A program made the translations under genes and the position numbers. Shown here one piece after another: positions 34,566 to 42,125 of a stretch of DNA of 64,000 bases. The first letter of the stretch is position 1, and each line of letters begins with the position of its first letter. Origin of the DNA: Paludisphaera borealis (GTDB taxonomy: Bacteria; Planctomycetota; Planctomycetia; Isosphaerales; Isosphaeraceae); contig NZ_CP019082.1 of NCBI RefSeq assembly GCF_001956985.1, positions 5,828,001 through 5,892,000 on the forward strand, read 5' to 3'. The notes beneath the pieces were generated by a model. It searched no databases. It was not told where the DNA came from and worked only from the letters and a program-made list of their open reading frames with translations.

Positions 34566-35273
34566 TTACTGGCTCAGGAACGCGGGGACCGACTCGCCGA
34601 CGGCAGGGAGCGAGACCCAGCTCGGCATTCCCGGGCGCGTTTGCACCATGTACGCCCAGTGGCCGATCTGAAGTTTCTCCGTGGGCGATGTGAACATCTG
34701 GTTCTCCATCGTCCACTGGCCGAATCTCTTCGTCATCTTGCCGAAGCCCTGGGTGACCGAAGGGCTCGAATTCGTACTCGTCAGCGTGAACGTCAGCAAT
34801 ACCTGGCCCTCGGGCGTGACCGATCCGAGCATGGATGAGGTCGACGCTGACGTCGAACCGAGCTGAGTGACCGCTTTTCCCCAGAAATAGCCCTTGCTGT
34901 ATCCCTCGATATGGAAGACGGTCTGGTCGCTGACTAGCGTCGATTCGCCCGAGGACGCATTGTAGAGAATCGCGGGCAGATTCGCGGTCGGCACATACCA
35001 GTACGTATCGGCGAGCCAGGACCACCGCTTCGACGTGGGAAAGGCGGCGGGGCCGGCCGGGGTAGGTGAATGATGGCCTGCCGCGTGAATCGTCGAGCGA
35101 GCCTGAATGGGCCTGGCGTGGACCACGGCGCGGTCGTCGGACGCTGCGACGAGGACGTGCGCGGACGGACTCGGGATCGAACGACCGATCGTGCTCATGA
35201 GCACCCGATCCTCGACGGCGTACGATCCGTCCATGACGAAGAGTCGTTCCTTTCGCGCCCGGTGCAGCTTCAT
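34566..35273 (-). CDS. hypothetical protein
   Basis: This 235-residue protein is not recognised. The N-terminus (MKLHRARKERLFVMDGSYAV) is basic and lacks a normal signal peptide. A Ser/Thr-rich middle includes LGSTSASTSSMLGSVTPEGQ and a later VLLTFTLTSTNSSPSVTQGFGKM; these resemble extracellular or lipocalin-like beta segments. GGGAGG lies 4 nt before the ATG at 35273, which supports translation. It is convergent with chdC across a palindrome. Confidence 0.65.
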   Translation of the reverse strand: MKLHRARKERLFVMDGSYAVEDRVLMSTIGRSIPSPSAHVLVAASDDRAVVHARPIQARSTIHAAGHHSPTPAGPAAFPTSKRWSWLADTYWYVPTANLPAILYNASSGESTLVSDQTVFHIEGYSKGYFWGKAVTQLGSTSASTSSMLGSVTPEGQVLLTFTLTSTNSSPSVTQGFGKMTKRFGQWTMENQMFTSPTEKLQIGHWAYMVQTRPGMPSWVSLPAVGESVPAFLSQ

Positions 35274-35505
35274 ACGACCTCCCTTTTGCAATCAGTACGA
35301 CAACGCCTCGCCAGGAATATAGAACATCCCGGTGCCTCGTGTTTGTTATCGTCCATGCGTTCTCGGGCGCTTCATGCCTTGGAGCGTGCGGGCTTGACCA
35401 CAGGCCGCACGGACGGGCAGAATCGTCGCATCGGGAACGAACGCGTCGGCCCTTTCTCGGCCGCGATTCGACGTCGAACCGCGCTGACCCCATGTTGAGA
35501 AGCGC

Positions 35506-35841
35506 TTGAAGAACTACGTCCCCATCCTTGTCACGGTCGGATTCAGCATCGTCGGGGTCGTCGGCGATTATCTCCTGAAGCTCGCCAGCTCACAGAAGGA
35601 CCCGCTGCGTTCGGGCTGGTTTTACGTCGGCTTCGCCGTCTACGCCTCGACGGCGTTCGGCTGGGTGTACGTCATGCGCCACCTGAAGCTGGCGACCATC
35701 GGCGTCGTTTATTCGGTCTCGATGATCCTGTTGCTGACGGCGATCGGCGCGGCGGGATTCAAGGAGACGCTCAACGCCTACGAAATCGCCGGCCTGCTGA
35801 TGGCGGTCGGCTCGCTGATCCTGCTCATGCGGTTCGCGTAA
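35506..35841 (+). CDS. small four-helix transporter of the SMR/EamA type
   Basis: This 111-residue protein has four predicted membrane helices (about 5-25, 36-57, 62-82, 90-110). It resembles half-size drug/metabolite transporters. When aligned with EmrE around LLKLAS, the catalytic Glu14 position is not acidic (SIVGVVGDYLLK), so classical drug-proton exchange is doubtful. The start is TTG at 35506 with GAGAAG just upstream. It is convergent with the hybrid kinase gene, 10 bases apart. Confidence 0.78.
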   Translation: MKNYVPILVTVGFSIVGVVGDYLLKLASSQKDPLRSGWFYVGFAVYASTAFGWVYVMRHLKLATIGVVYSVSMILLLTAIGAAGFKETLNAYEIAGLLMAVGSLILLMRFA

Positions 35842-35851
35842 GCTGGGCCGG

Positions 35852-37369
35852 TCAGCGGGGGGCGGTCGGACCGTCGCCGAGCAGGGCCAGGAGGTCGTCG
35901 CGATCGATGGGTTTGACGAGGTAATGCTGGAACCCGGCCTGGCGCGCTTTCTCGTCCTCGGCGTAGCCGGTCATGGCGATCAGCAGGGCGTCGCTCTCGC
36001 GGTTGAGAACCTCGGCGACCTCGTAGCCGCTCATTCCGGGCAGTCCGATGTCGAGCATGACCACGTCGGGACGGAGTTCGCGAGCCATCTCCAGGGCCGT
36101 CGGGCCGTCGTGCGCGACGAAGGTCTCGTGGCCGGAGAGTTCCAGCAAGAGCCCCAGGCTGCGCGCGGAATCGACGTTGTCCTCGACGATCAGAATCCGC
36201 CGGGACGGCGCGTCCGGAGCGCCGGTATCGCCGTCGGCGACGGCTTCGGCCTCGACTTTCTTCGGAAGGACGGGGAGCCGGACCACGAACACGCTCCCCT
36301 TGCCCGGTCCGTCGCTGTGGACCTCGACGAGCCCGCCGTGCAGCTCGACGAGGTTGCGCACCAGGGCCAGGCCGATGCCCAGCCCCCCCTGCCTCCGGGA
36401 GAGCGAATGATCGGCCTGGGTGAAGAGTTCGAAGACCCGGGCGAGCATATCGGGAGCGATCCCCACGCCGCTGTCGCGCACTTCGACGACGACCTCGGCG
36501 GCTTCCAGACGGCTCGTCAGCCAGATTTTTCCGCCCGATTCCGTGAACTTGGCGGCGTTGGTCAGCAAGTTGACGAAGACCTGGACGAGTCGAACGGGGT
36601 CGGCTTCCAGCAGGACGTCGGCGGTGGCGTCCATTCTGAGCGTCAACTCCTGGTGACGCTCCGTGGCGAGCGGCCGCACGTCGTCGACCGCGTGGCGAAG
36701 AATCTCGCCGAGCGCGACCGGCCGCTTGTCGAGCACGAGCTTCTGCTTGGCGATCCGCGACACGTCGAGGAGGTCGTCAATCATCCGCTTGAGGCTCATC
36801 ACCTGCCGTTCGATGGTCTTGCACGTCGTCATGATCATCGGGTCGTGCGAGCCGAACCGGTTGTTGAGGATGTAGACCGAATTGAGGATTGGCGACAGGG
36901 GATTGCGTAGCTCGTGCGAGAGCATGGCCAGGAACTCGTTGCGGCGTCGATCGACGTCGCGGAGATCTTCCGCCTGCCGGCGCAGCTCGTCCTCCATGCG
37001 CTTCCGTTCGGTGAGGTCGCGAAACGCCTTGACGAACCCGCGCGGCGTGCCGTCCTCGGCCCTGAGCACGCTCAGGAAGCCGAAGCCCCAGAACCGGGTG
37101 CGGTCCTTGCGGACGTGCCATCGCTCGTCCCTCGCCCTCCCCGTCGCCAGCGCCGTGTTCAATTCTTGCTCGGGCACCCCGTTCGCAACGTCTTCCTCCG
37201 TATAGATGATCTTCGACGGCTTTCCCAGCACCTCCGCTTCCGTGTGCCTCAGCAGCCGTTCCGCGCCGTAGTTCCAGCTCGCGATGTTTCCTGCCGTGTC
37301 GAGGAGGATGATCGCGTAGTCCTCCACGGTCTCGACCCACGCGCTCAGCAAGTCTTCGGAATGGCTCAT
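35852..37369 (-). CDS. PAS hybrid histidine kinase with C-terminal receiver
   Basis: This 505-residue soluble kinase has PAS (about 10-125, ending VKAFRDLTERK), HisKA with H152 (FLAMLSHELRNPLSP), HATPase (NLLTNAAKFTESGG, GGLGIGLALVRNL) and a receiver (RILIVEDN, VVMLDIGLPGMSGYE, LVKPI). The ATG at 37369 starts at the PAS domain; a GTG at 37468 would add 33 residues with no domain, and neither has a clear RBS. No DNA-binding output is present, so it should signal to another protein. Confidence 0.92.
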   Translation of the reverse strand: MSHSEDLLSAWVETVEDYAIILLDTAGNIASWNYGAERLLRHTEAEVLGKPSKIIYTEEDVANGVPEQELNTALATGRARDERWHVRKDRTRFWGFGFLSVLRAEDGTPRGFVKAFRDLTERKRMEDELRRQAEDLRDVDRRRNEFLAMLSHELRNPLSPILNSVYILNNRFGSHDPMIMTTCKTIERQVMSLKRMIDDLLDVSRIAKQKLVLDKRPVALGEILRHAVDDVRPLATERHQELTLRMDATADVLLEADPVRLVQVFVNLLTNAAKFTESGGKIWLTSRLEAAEVVVEVRDSGVGIAPDMLARVFELFTQADHSLSRRQGGLGIGLALVRNLVELHGGLVEVHSDGPGKGSVFVVRLPVLPKKVEAEAVADGDTGAPDAPSRRILIVEDNVDSARSLGLLLELSGHETFVAHDGPTALEMARELRPDVVMLDIGLPGMSGYEVAEVLNRESDALLIAMTGYAEDEKARQAGFQHYLVKPIDRDDLLALLGDGPTAPR

Positions 37370-37574
37370 GGAGTTCTGGCTCGGCGATGCTCGGGAGATG
37401 AACAAGCTTGCTGCATTGAGGGCTTCGAGCGATAGCGAATGCGAGGCGCGTCTCAACGAGACGTTCACCGTAGACGATGACGTGGAAGGATGTCAATCTT
37501 CGGTCACACGGTTCCACGACCCGACCATCCCGGCCATGTGTCGAGTGACGCATCCATCAAAGGAGTTTCGTATC

Positions 37575-38168
37575 ATGAACCCGATCCGTCGCCCCGAAGT
37601 CGTCCTCGCGAGCACGTCGCCCTATCGGAGAGCCCTGATGGAGCGGCTGGGGATTCCGTTCCGGTGCGAGCCGCCGAACTTCGACGAATCGTCCGTCGCC
37701 GCCGACGAACTCTCCCCCCGGCTCCTGGCCGAAACGCTCGCGATCGGCAAGGCCGAGAGCCTGTCCAGGCTCGATCCGACGGCCGTCGTCGTCGGCTGCG
37801 ATCAGATCGTCCACCTGGAGGGCCGGATTCTCGGCAAGCCGGGGGGGATTCCCCAGGCCGTCGCCCAGCTCGAAGCGATGTCGGGCCGGATGCACGAGCT
37901 GATCACGGCGATGGTCGTGATCAGCGGGGAACAACGGTTCGCGCACACCGACGTCGCCCGCCTGCGTATGCGCCGGCTCGATCGGCGTCGGATCGAGCGG
38001 TACGTCGAGAGCGACCAACCACTCGATTGCGCCGGGAGTTACAAGATCGAGGAACGCGGCGTCGTCCTCTTCGAGCGGATCGAGAGCGAGGACTTCACCG
38101 CGATCACCGGTCTGCCGCTGCTCGCGCTGACGCGCATCCTGGCGGAACTGGGCTTCGAGACGCCTTGA
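37575..38168 (+). CDS. Maf/YceF family nucleotide pyrophosphatase
   Basis: This 197-residue protein matches the Maf family, in the YceF subgroup that hydrolyses m7GTP-type nucleotides as a clean-up enzyme. Signatures are VVLASTSPYRRALMERLGIPF, VVGCDQIVHLEGRILGKPG and AGSYKIEERG. AAAGGAG lies 9 nt before the ATG. It is divergent from the hybrid kinase and convergent with the stand-alone receiver. Confidence 0.92.
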   Translation: MNPIRRPEVVLASTSPYRRALMERLGIPFRCEPPNFDESSVAADELSPRLLAETLAIGKAESLSRLDPTAVVVGCDQIVHLEGRILGKPGGIPQAVAQLEAMSGRMHELITAMVVISGEQRFAHTDVARLRMRRLDRRRIERYVESDQPLDCAGSYKIEERGVVLFERIESEDFTAITGLPLLALTRILAELGFETP

Positions 38169-38195
38169 GGATCGTGAGGCGGCGGTGGACGAAGG

Positions 38196-38606
38196 TCAGG
38201 CCTCGTCGTCGAAGCCCGCGCCGCCGCCGGCCTTGACGCCGAGCACCTTGTCGATCGCCCGGACGAGCTTTTCCATGGCGAACGGCTTGCGGATGTAATC
38301 GCGGACGCCGAGCATCTCGGCGTAGGCGCGGTGACGGCTCCCTTCGTTGCCAGTGATCATGATCGTGGGGATCATGCCGCCGGGCCGGCTGCGGAGCTTC
38401 TCCAGGACGAGGAAGCCGCTCTTCTTGGGCATCATCATGTCGAGGATGAGCAGGTCGGGATTCTCGCGCTCGGCGACCATCAGGCCCGAGTTGCCGTCGC
38501 GGGCGACGAGGATGCGATAACCCTTGTTCTCGAGGATCGTGCGCATCGACTCGACGATCTCGTGATCATCGTCAACCAGGAGAATGGTGCGTTGTTGAGG
38601 ATTCAT
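38196..38606 (-). CDS. stand-alone response regulator receiver
   Basis: This 136-residue protein is a single CheY-like receiver: ILLVDDDHEIVESM, phospho-acceptor D56 (LLILDMMMPKKSG), T in IMITGN and K in YIRKPF. A Gly/Ala/Asp tail of about 12 residues follows. GAGAG lies 7 nt before the ATG at 38606. It could take phosphate from the hybrid kinase at 35852, but they are separated by the Maf gene and no interaction is shown. Confidence 0.9.
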   Translation of the reverse strand: MNPQQRTILLVDDDHEIVESMRTILENKGYRILVARDGNSGLMVAERENPDLLILDMMMPKKSGFLVLEKLRSRPGGMIPTIMITGNEGSRHRAYAEMLGVRDYIRKPFAMEKLVRAIDKVLGVKAGGGAGFDDEA

Positions 38607-38936
38607 GGTGGGCTCTCGGATCAAGGCGATGCGCGATACGTCGACTTCGCGGCACGCTGCGGCTCGGGCGTGTTTTCTGAAGAGAGCTTACCCCGCTTTC
38701 GGCCGACAGGCAAGTGGTTGGAACGCGCTCGATTTCAGATGTGACGAACTGCTGATCGAATCGCGGCCTTCCGGCCGCTCCGGCGCGTTCAAAATACGAT
38801 CACCCTCTTCCACGCGGTCGATCCGAAAGTCATAATTCATGATAGTACTTGCGTGGGGATCGCGGGGCCGACGCCTCGGGTCCGCGAGGGGCCTGGCGAC
38901 GACGTCCAGGAATGCAGGGGAAAGGAACGCGGCGCG
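38607..38936. other. intergenic region between divergent genes
   Basis: This 330-base gap separates the receiver gene (minus) from a lipoprotein gene (plus) and should hold both promoters. It includes a relatively A/T-rich stretch at 38785-38850 ending CATAATTCATGATAG. I see no coding sequence and no convincing -35/-10 pair. Confidence 0.35.
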
Positions 38937-40046
38937 ATGAAACCATGGATTGCGTGGTTGTACAGCCTCGGTTTCGCGGGAATCTGTCTGGTGGGCGCCG
39001 CCGGCTGCGGAGGCGGCGACGTCCCGGACGCGAGCGACACGGGCTCGGCGGCCGCCGGAGACGCTCCGACCGAGCCGACGCTGCCGCCCCCCGAACCCGC
39101 CGCCCGTCCCGCGGTCGCCGCGCAACCCGGCGGGGCACCGCCGCCGGCGGCTGGGGTCGCCGAGCCCGAGGCCGCCGCGGTCGCCGCGCCCGCCGAGACG
39201 GCAGGCGAGGCCGCGCCGGCGAAGGCGGAAGGCAATTCGGCGACCGCCGAGATGCTGGCCATCGCGACCGGCGGCAATCAGCCGAACGCGGAGGCCGGCG
39301 CCGACGCCGCCGCCGCGCCCGGTCCCGGTGGGATGATGGCGGGAATGAGGCCGCCTGGAGGTCCGGGGGGCCCTCAGCAGGGCATGAGCGGCATGATGAT
39401 GCGGCCGCCGGGCCAGCAGGGCGCCGCTGGCGGCGCGCCCAGCGCCTCGCAGATGGAAATGATGGCCCGCATGGGGCCGCAGGGTAAGGCCGGACAGCCC
39501 GGCGGCGGCGCCGAAGCGAACGGCATGAACAGTATGGCTGCCTCCATGATGGCGCAGCAGGGGCGTGGGATGCAGGGGCCGGGCGGGGCCTTCGGATTGG
39601 GAGGACCAGGAGCCGGCGGAAAGGCCGAGGCCGGCGACACGAACTCGCCGGACGGCGCGGTCAAGGCCTTCCTGAGCGCCCTTGAGGATAAGGACCGCGA
39701 CCGGCTGACCGAGGCGACCGCCCTTCGCGCGACGTCGGCCGAGGAAGGCGGGAAGTATCGCGACCTGTTCTCCCGGATCATCGACAGCAGCATCTCCGAC
39801 TCCGAACTGAGCGACCTGGCCTCCAAGCTCGAAGGCTTCAAGGTCTCCGGCGAGAACCAGGTCAAGAGTACGGGCCGGCTCGGAGTCACGGTGCGGAAGC
39901 CGACGGACTCCGGCGGGATGTTGCAGCGGACCGTCACCGTGCGCAAGGAGAAGAAAGGCTGGGGCGTGCTCGACATCTCCGGCCAGACCGAATTCAAGAG
40001 CGGCGGCATGAGGAACGTGAACAAGGGCGCCCAAGGCAAGAAATGA
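38937..40046 (+). CDS. low-complexity lipoprotein
   Basis: This 369-residue protein has a lipoprotein signal ending LVGAAGC, then about 220 residues biased to Ala, Pro, Gly, Met and Gln (GGMMAGMRPPGGPGGPQQ). A folded C-terminal part from about 240 (DGAVKAFLSALEDKDRDRLTEATAL...) looks like the SnoaL/DUF4878-type helix that lies in many planctomycete lipoproteins. RBS GGGGAAAGGA precedes the ATG. Function unknown; the Met/Gly-rich linker may span the peptidoglycan or bind metals. Confidence 0.8.
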   Translation: MKPWIAWLYSLGFAGICLVGAAGCGGGDVPDASDTGSAAAGDAPTEPTLPPPEPAARPAVAAQPGGAPPPAAGVAEPEAAAVAAPAETAGEAAPAKAEGNSATAEMLAIATGGNQPNAEAGADAAAAPGPGGMMAGMRPPGGPGGPQQGMSGMMMRPPGQQGAAGGAPSASQMEMMARMGPQGKAGQPGGGAEANGMNSMAASMMAQQGRGMQGPGGAFGLGGPGAGGKAEAGDTNSPDGAVKAFLSALEDKDRDRLTEATALRATSAEEGGKYRDLFSRIIDSSISDSELSDLASKLEGFKVSGENQVKSTGRLGVTVRKPTDSGGMLQRTVTVRKEKKGWGVLDISGQTEFKSGGMRNVNKGAQGKK

Positions 40047-40135
40047 TCCACTCGGCCGGGCGGAACGACGCATCCGACCGCCCCGGCGTTCGTCTTCTGT
40101 AATTCTGACGAACCCGATCGTGTAAAAACCGCCAT

Positions 40136-40174
40136 GGCCCGCGTCGAAATTTTCGGCGTCGGGCCGTTTTTTTC
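40136..40174 (+). terminator. rho-independent terminator
   Basis: GGCCCG (40136-40141) pairs with CGGGCC (40060-series arm at 40160-40165), and the inner CGTCG/CGGCG pairs extend the stem with one bulge. GTTTTTTTC follows (40066-series tail at 40166-40174). It should end the lipoprotein transcript. Confidence 0.75.
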
Positions 40175-40345
40175 TCAAGTTTTCCTCTTGAGGCGCCGGA
40201 CGAAGCGGAATTCGGCGCTCGGAAACGACTTTGGTACGCCGCGTGCTCTATGGACTCGCCGTTCAGCCCGCCAAATCGCCCTAATCGATAGAATCGTCGT
40301 TCCGGCGATCCCGACACAGGAACCAAGGAAGGAGCCTGTCAACTC

Positions 40346-40663
40346 ATGTTCATTTCCCATCCTAATTTCTGCGGCGTGTTCGAGATGCTCGTCATGTTCT
40401 TCCAGACGTGCGGCGTCATGTGCCTCTGTCTTTGCCGGCTCATGCCCCGGTCGTCGGCCTTGTGCCACTGGGGGCGCGCCGGGTTCATCGTGTCACTCTT
40501 CGGCCTGGGGATTTCGGGGGCCCTCTGCGGAGGACACGACTCGGAGTTCGCCCTCTTCGCCGGCGGGACCATGACGCTCTTGCTGATCGGCATGACCATG
40601 GGAAGCGGCGCGACCGATCCCATCGATGCGACCCCGTCGCTCGCCTCGCCCGACGCGGCCTGA
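40346..40663 (+). CDS. small cysteine-rich membrane protein
   Basis: This 105-residue protein has two hydrophobic segments, about 12-32 and 47-62, plus a third near 70-88. Six cysteines lie in the first half (FCGVFEM ... CGVMCLCLCRLM). GGAAGGAG lies about 12 nt before the ATG, and a strong terminator follows the gene. No homologue is recognised. The cysteine cluster at a membrane helix could bind metal or form disulfides, but this is speculative. Confidence 0.6.
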   Translation: MFISHPNFCGVFEMLVMFFQTCGVMCLCLCRLMPRSSALCHWGRAGFIVSLFGLGISGALCGGHDSEFALFAGGTMTLLLIGMTMGSGATDPIDATPSLASPDAA

Positions 40664-40718
40664 TCGGAGAGAATTCCTTCGACTTGTAAAAGCATGTCCA
40701 ATTTCGATTTAGAGCTTT

Positions 40719-40746
40719 CGGGGCCATCGCGCCCCGATTTTTTTTT
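40719..40746 (+). terminator. rho-independent terminator
   Basis: CGGGGC (40719-40724) pairs with GCCCCG (40731-40736) over the loop CATCGC, followed by a run of nine T. It ends the small membrane gene transcript. Confidence 0.85.
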
Positions 40747-41042
40747 GGCTCTGATTTGACCCCCCTCGAAACGCGCGCCATAGTTTCGGCGAATTGGCTT
40801 CAAACGCCGGACTGGTGCGTTCCGACTCCCACCTCGATTCCACATCTCTTTCGGCCAGTCCTCCACGCGTCTCGTCTCGAGACCGCGATTCTGCGACGAC
40901 CCCGAGCCTCTCGCTCGTGATCGTCGCCGGGTCCAGGTTCGAGCCGGAGGCTGACCGTCACGAAAGATCACTCACCGACCCGGACGGCGCGCCCGCTCGC
41001 CGTTCGCCATCTGGTCGAGTCGGATTCTTGCGGGGTAAGGAC
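40747..41042. other. leader of the BON-domain gene
   Basis: Nearly 300 bases lie between the terminator and the ATG at 41043. The frame is open upstream to 40794, but that segment would add 83 polar residues before a proper signal peptide, so it is taken as untranslated leader and promoter. GGGGTAAGGA is the RBS. No specific promoter was fixed. Confidence 0.4.
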
Positions 41043-41807
41043 ATGCCCAAAATGGTCGGACTGAAACGGATTTCAACCGTGGTCGGCGTTCTGGCCGTGA
41101 CGGCCTCGGCGGCCATGGCCCAAGGCGGCGCCAATCCCAACCAGGTCGTCGCCGACTCGGTCGCCGGCGCCATCAGCGGCAGCCGGGCGCTCGCCGCCAC
41201 TCGGATCGAGATCGAAGCCCAGAGCGGCATGGTCACGCTTTCGGGCGTCGCCGCCAGCCACGAGCTCAAGGCCGAGGCCATCGCCCGCGCCCAGAACGTT
41301 GCGGGAGTGCTCGGAGTCGTCGATCATCTTCAGGTGAGCGATCGCACGGTCCGCCCCGCCCAGTACGTCCCCCAGCAGGTCGCCCTCGGCCACGGCCGTC
41401 ACGGCGGCAACACGATCGGCCTCTCCGACGGCAACGCCGGCGGCATGGTCGGCGATCCCAACGCGATGGGCGGACAGGTTCAGGGGGGCTTCGTCAATGA
41501 CGGCAGCCCGCTTCCGGAAGGCCCGGCCGGCGGTGCGGGCGGTGGCGCCGGCGCCAACCAGCGCAACCCCAACTACGCCTGGCCGAGCTACGCCCCTCCG
41601 GGCAACTTCTCGGCGGTCGGCTACCCGACGGCCTACCCCTGGCAGGCGTTCCCGAACATCGGCCCCTTCTACCCGTACCCGGAAGTGCCCCTCGACTGGC
41701 GTGCCGTCACGCTCCGTTGGGACGACGGAATCTGGTGGCTCGACTTCAAGAAGCACTACACCCGCCCGTTCTTCACGCCGTACCCCTTCGGACTCTTCGC
41801 GTACTGA
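41043..41807 (+). CDS. secreted BON-domain protein
   Basis: This 254-residue protein has a signal peptide (MPKMVGLKRISTVVGVLAVT..., cleaved near AMAQ). A BON domain lies at about 35-100 (IEIEAQSGMVTLSGVAASHELKAEA...VVDHLQV); such domains bind lipids or envelopes. The rest is rich in Gly, Asn, Pro and Tyr (NYAWPSYAPPGNFSAVGYP), ending with a Trp-rich motif RWDDGIWWLDFKKHYTRPF. It probably sits in the periplasm or outer envelope. A perfect terminator follows. Confidence 0.87.
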   Translation: MPKMVGLKRISTVVGVLAVTASAAMAQGGANPNQVVADSVAGAISGSRALAATRIEIEAQSGMVTLSGVAASHELKAEAIARAQNVAGVLGVVDHLQVSDRTVRPAQYVPQQVALGHGRHGGNTIGLSDGNAGGMVGDPNAMGGQVQGGFVNDGSPLPEGPAGGAGGGAGANQRNPNYAWPSYAPPGNFSAVGYPTAYPWQAFPNIGPFYPYPEVPLDWRAVTLRWDDGIWWLDFKKHYTRPFFTPYPFGLFAY

Positions 41808-41845
41808 GCTGAAATCAGTCTGACCGACGAGCGTGCGACACTCCT

Positions 41846-41880
41846 GGCCGGCTGGGTTCATCCCCAGCCGGCCTTTTTTC
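41846..41880 (+). terminator. rho-independent terminator
   Basis: GGCCGGCTGGG (41846-41856) and CCCAGCCGGCC (41863-41873) form a perfect 11-pair stem with a six-base loop, followed by TTTTTTC. It ends the BON-domain transcript. Confidence 0.92.
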
Positions 41881-41928
41881 GTTGGCGGCGATCGCAGTTT
41901 ACCAATCATCGCATCGGCGAACGTTTTT

Positions 41929-42084
41929 CCCTCTCCCGCTGGGAGAGGGTGGCCGGAACGGCCGGGTGTGGGTCGTCGGATTCACCTTGGATCTCGGCTC
42001 GCTAACAGCGTTCGCCGCCCTGCACCTCGAAACGCCGGGACCCTCATCCGGCCCTGCGTGCCACCTTCTCCCGAGGGGAGAAGG
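41929..42084. repeat. double-hairpin intergenic repeat, family 3
   Basis: CCCTCTCCC/GGGAGAGGG (41929-41949) and CCTTCTCCC/GGGAGAAGG (42064-42084) are two perfect short hairpins. They flank a segment with CCGGAACGGCCGG and CCCTCATCCGGCCC. Elements built like this (a CTCTCCC hairpin, then CCCTCATCCGG, then a CTTCTCCC hairpin) are widespread intergenic repeats in GC-rich bacteria. It lies between convergent genes. Confidence 0.8.
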
Positions 42085-42125
42085 GATCATCACATCGGCA
42101 TGTTGTTTTGCCCGTGTGGGCCGCC

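Noticed and set aside
34412-34693. Plus-strand open frame across inverted repeat copy A
   Set aside because: Its translation largely comes from the repeat arms; such frames are typical mis-calls over palindromes.
40794-41042. N-terminal extension of the BON-domain protein
   Set aside because: The extra 83 residues are polar and precede a proper signal peptide with its own RBS.
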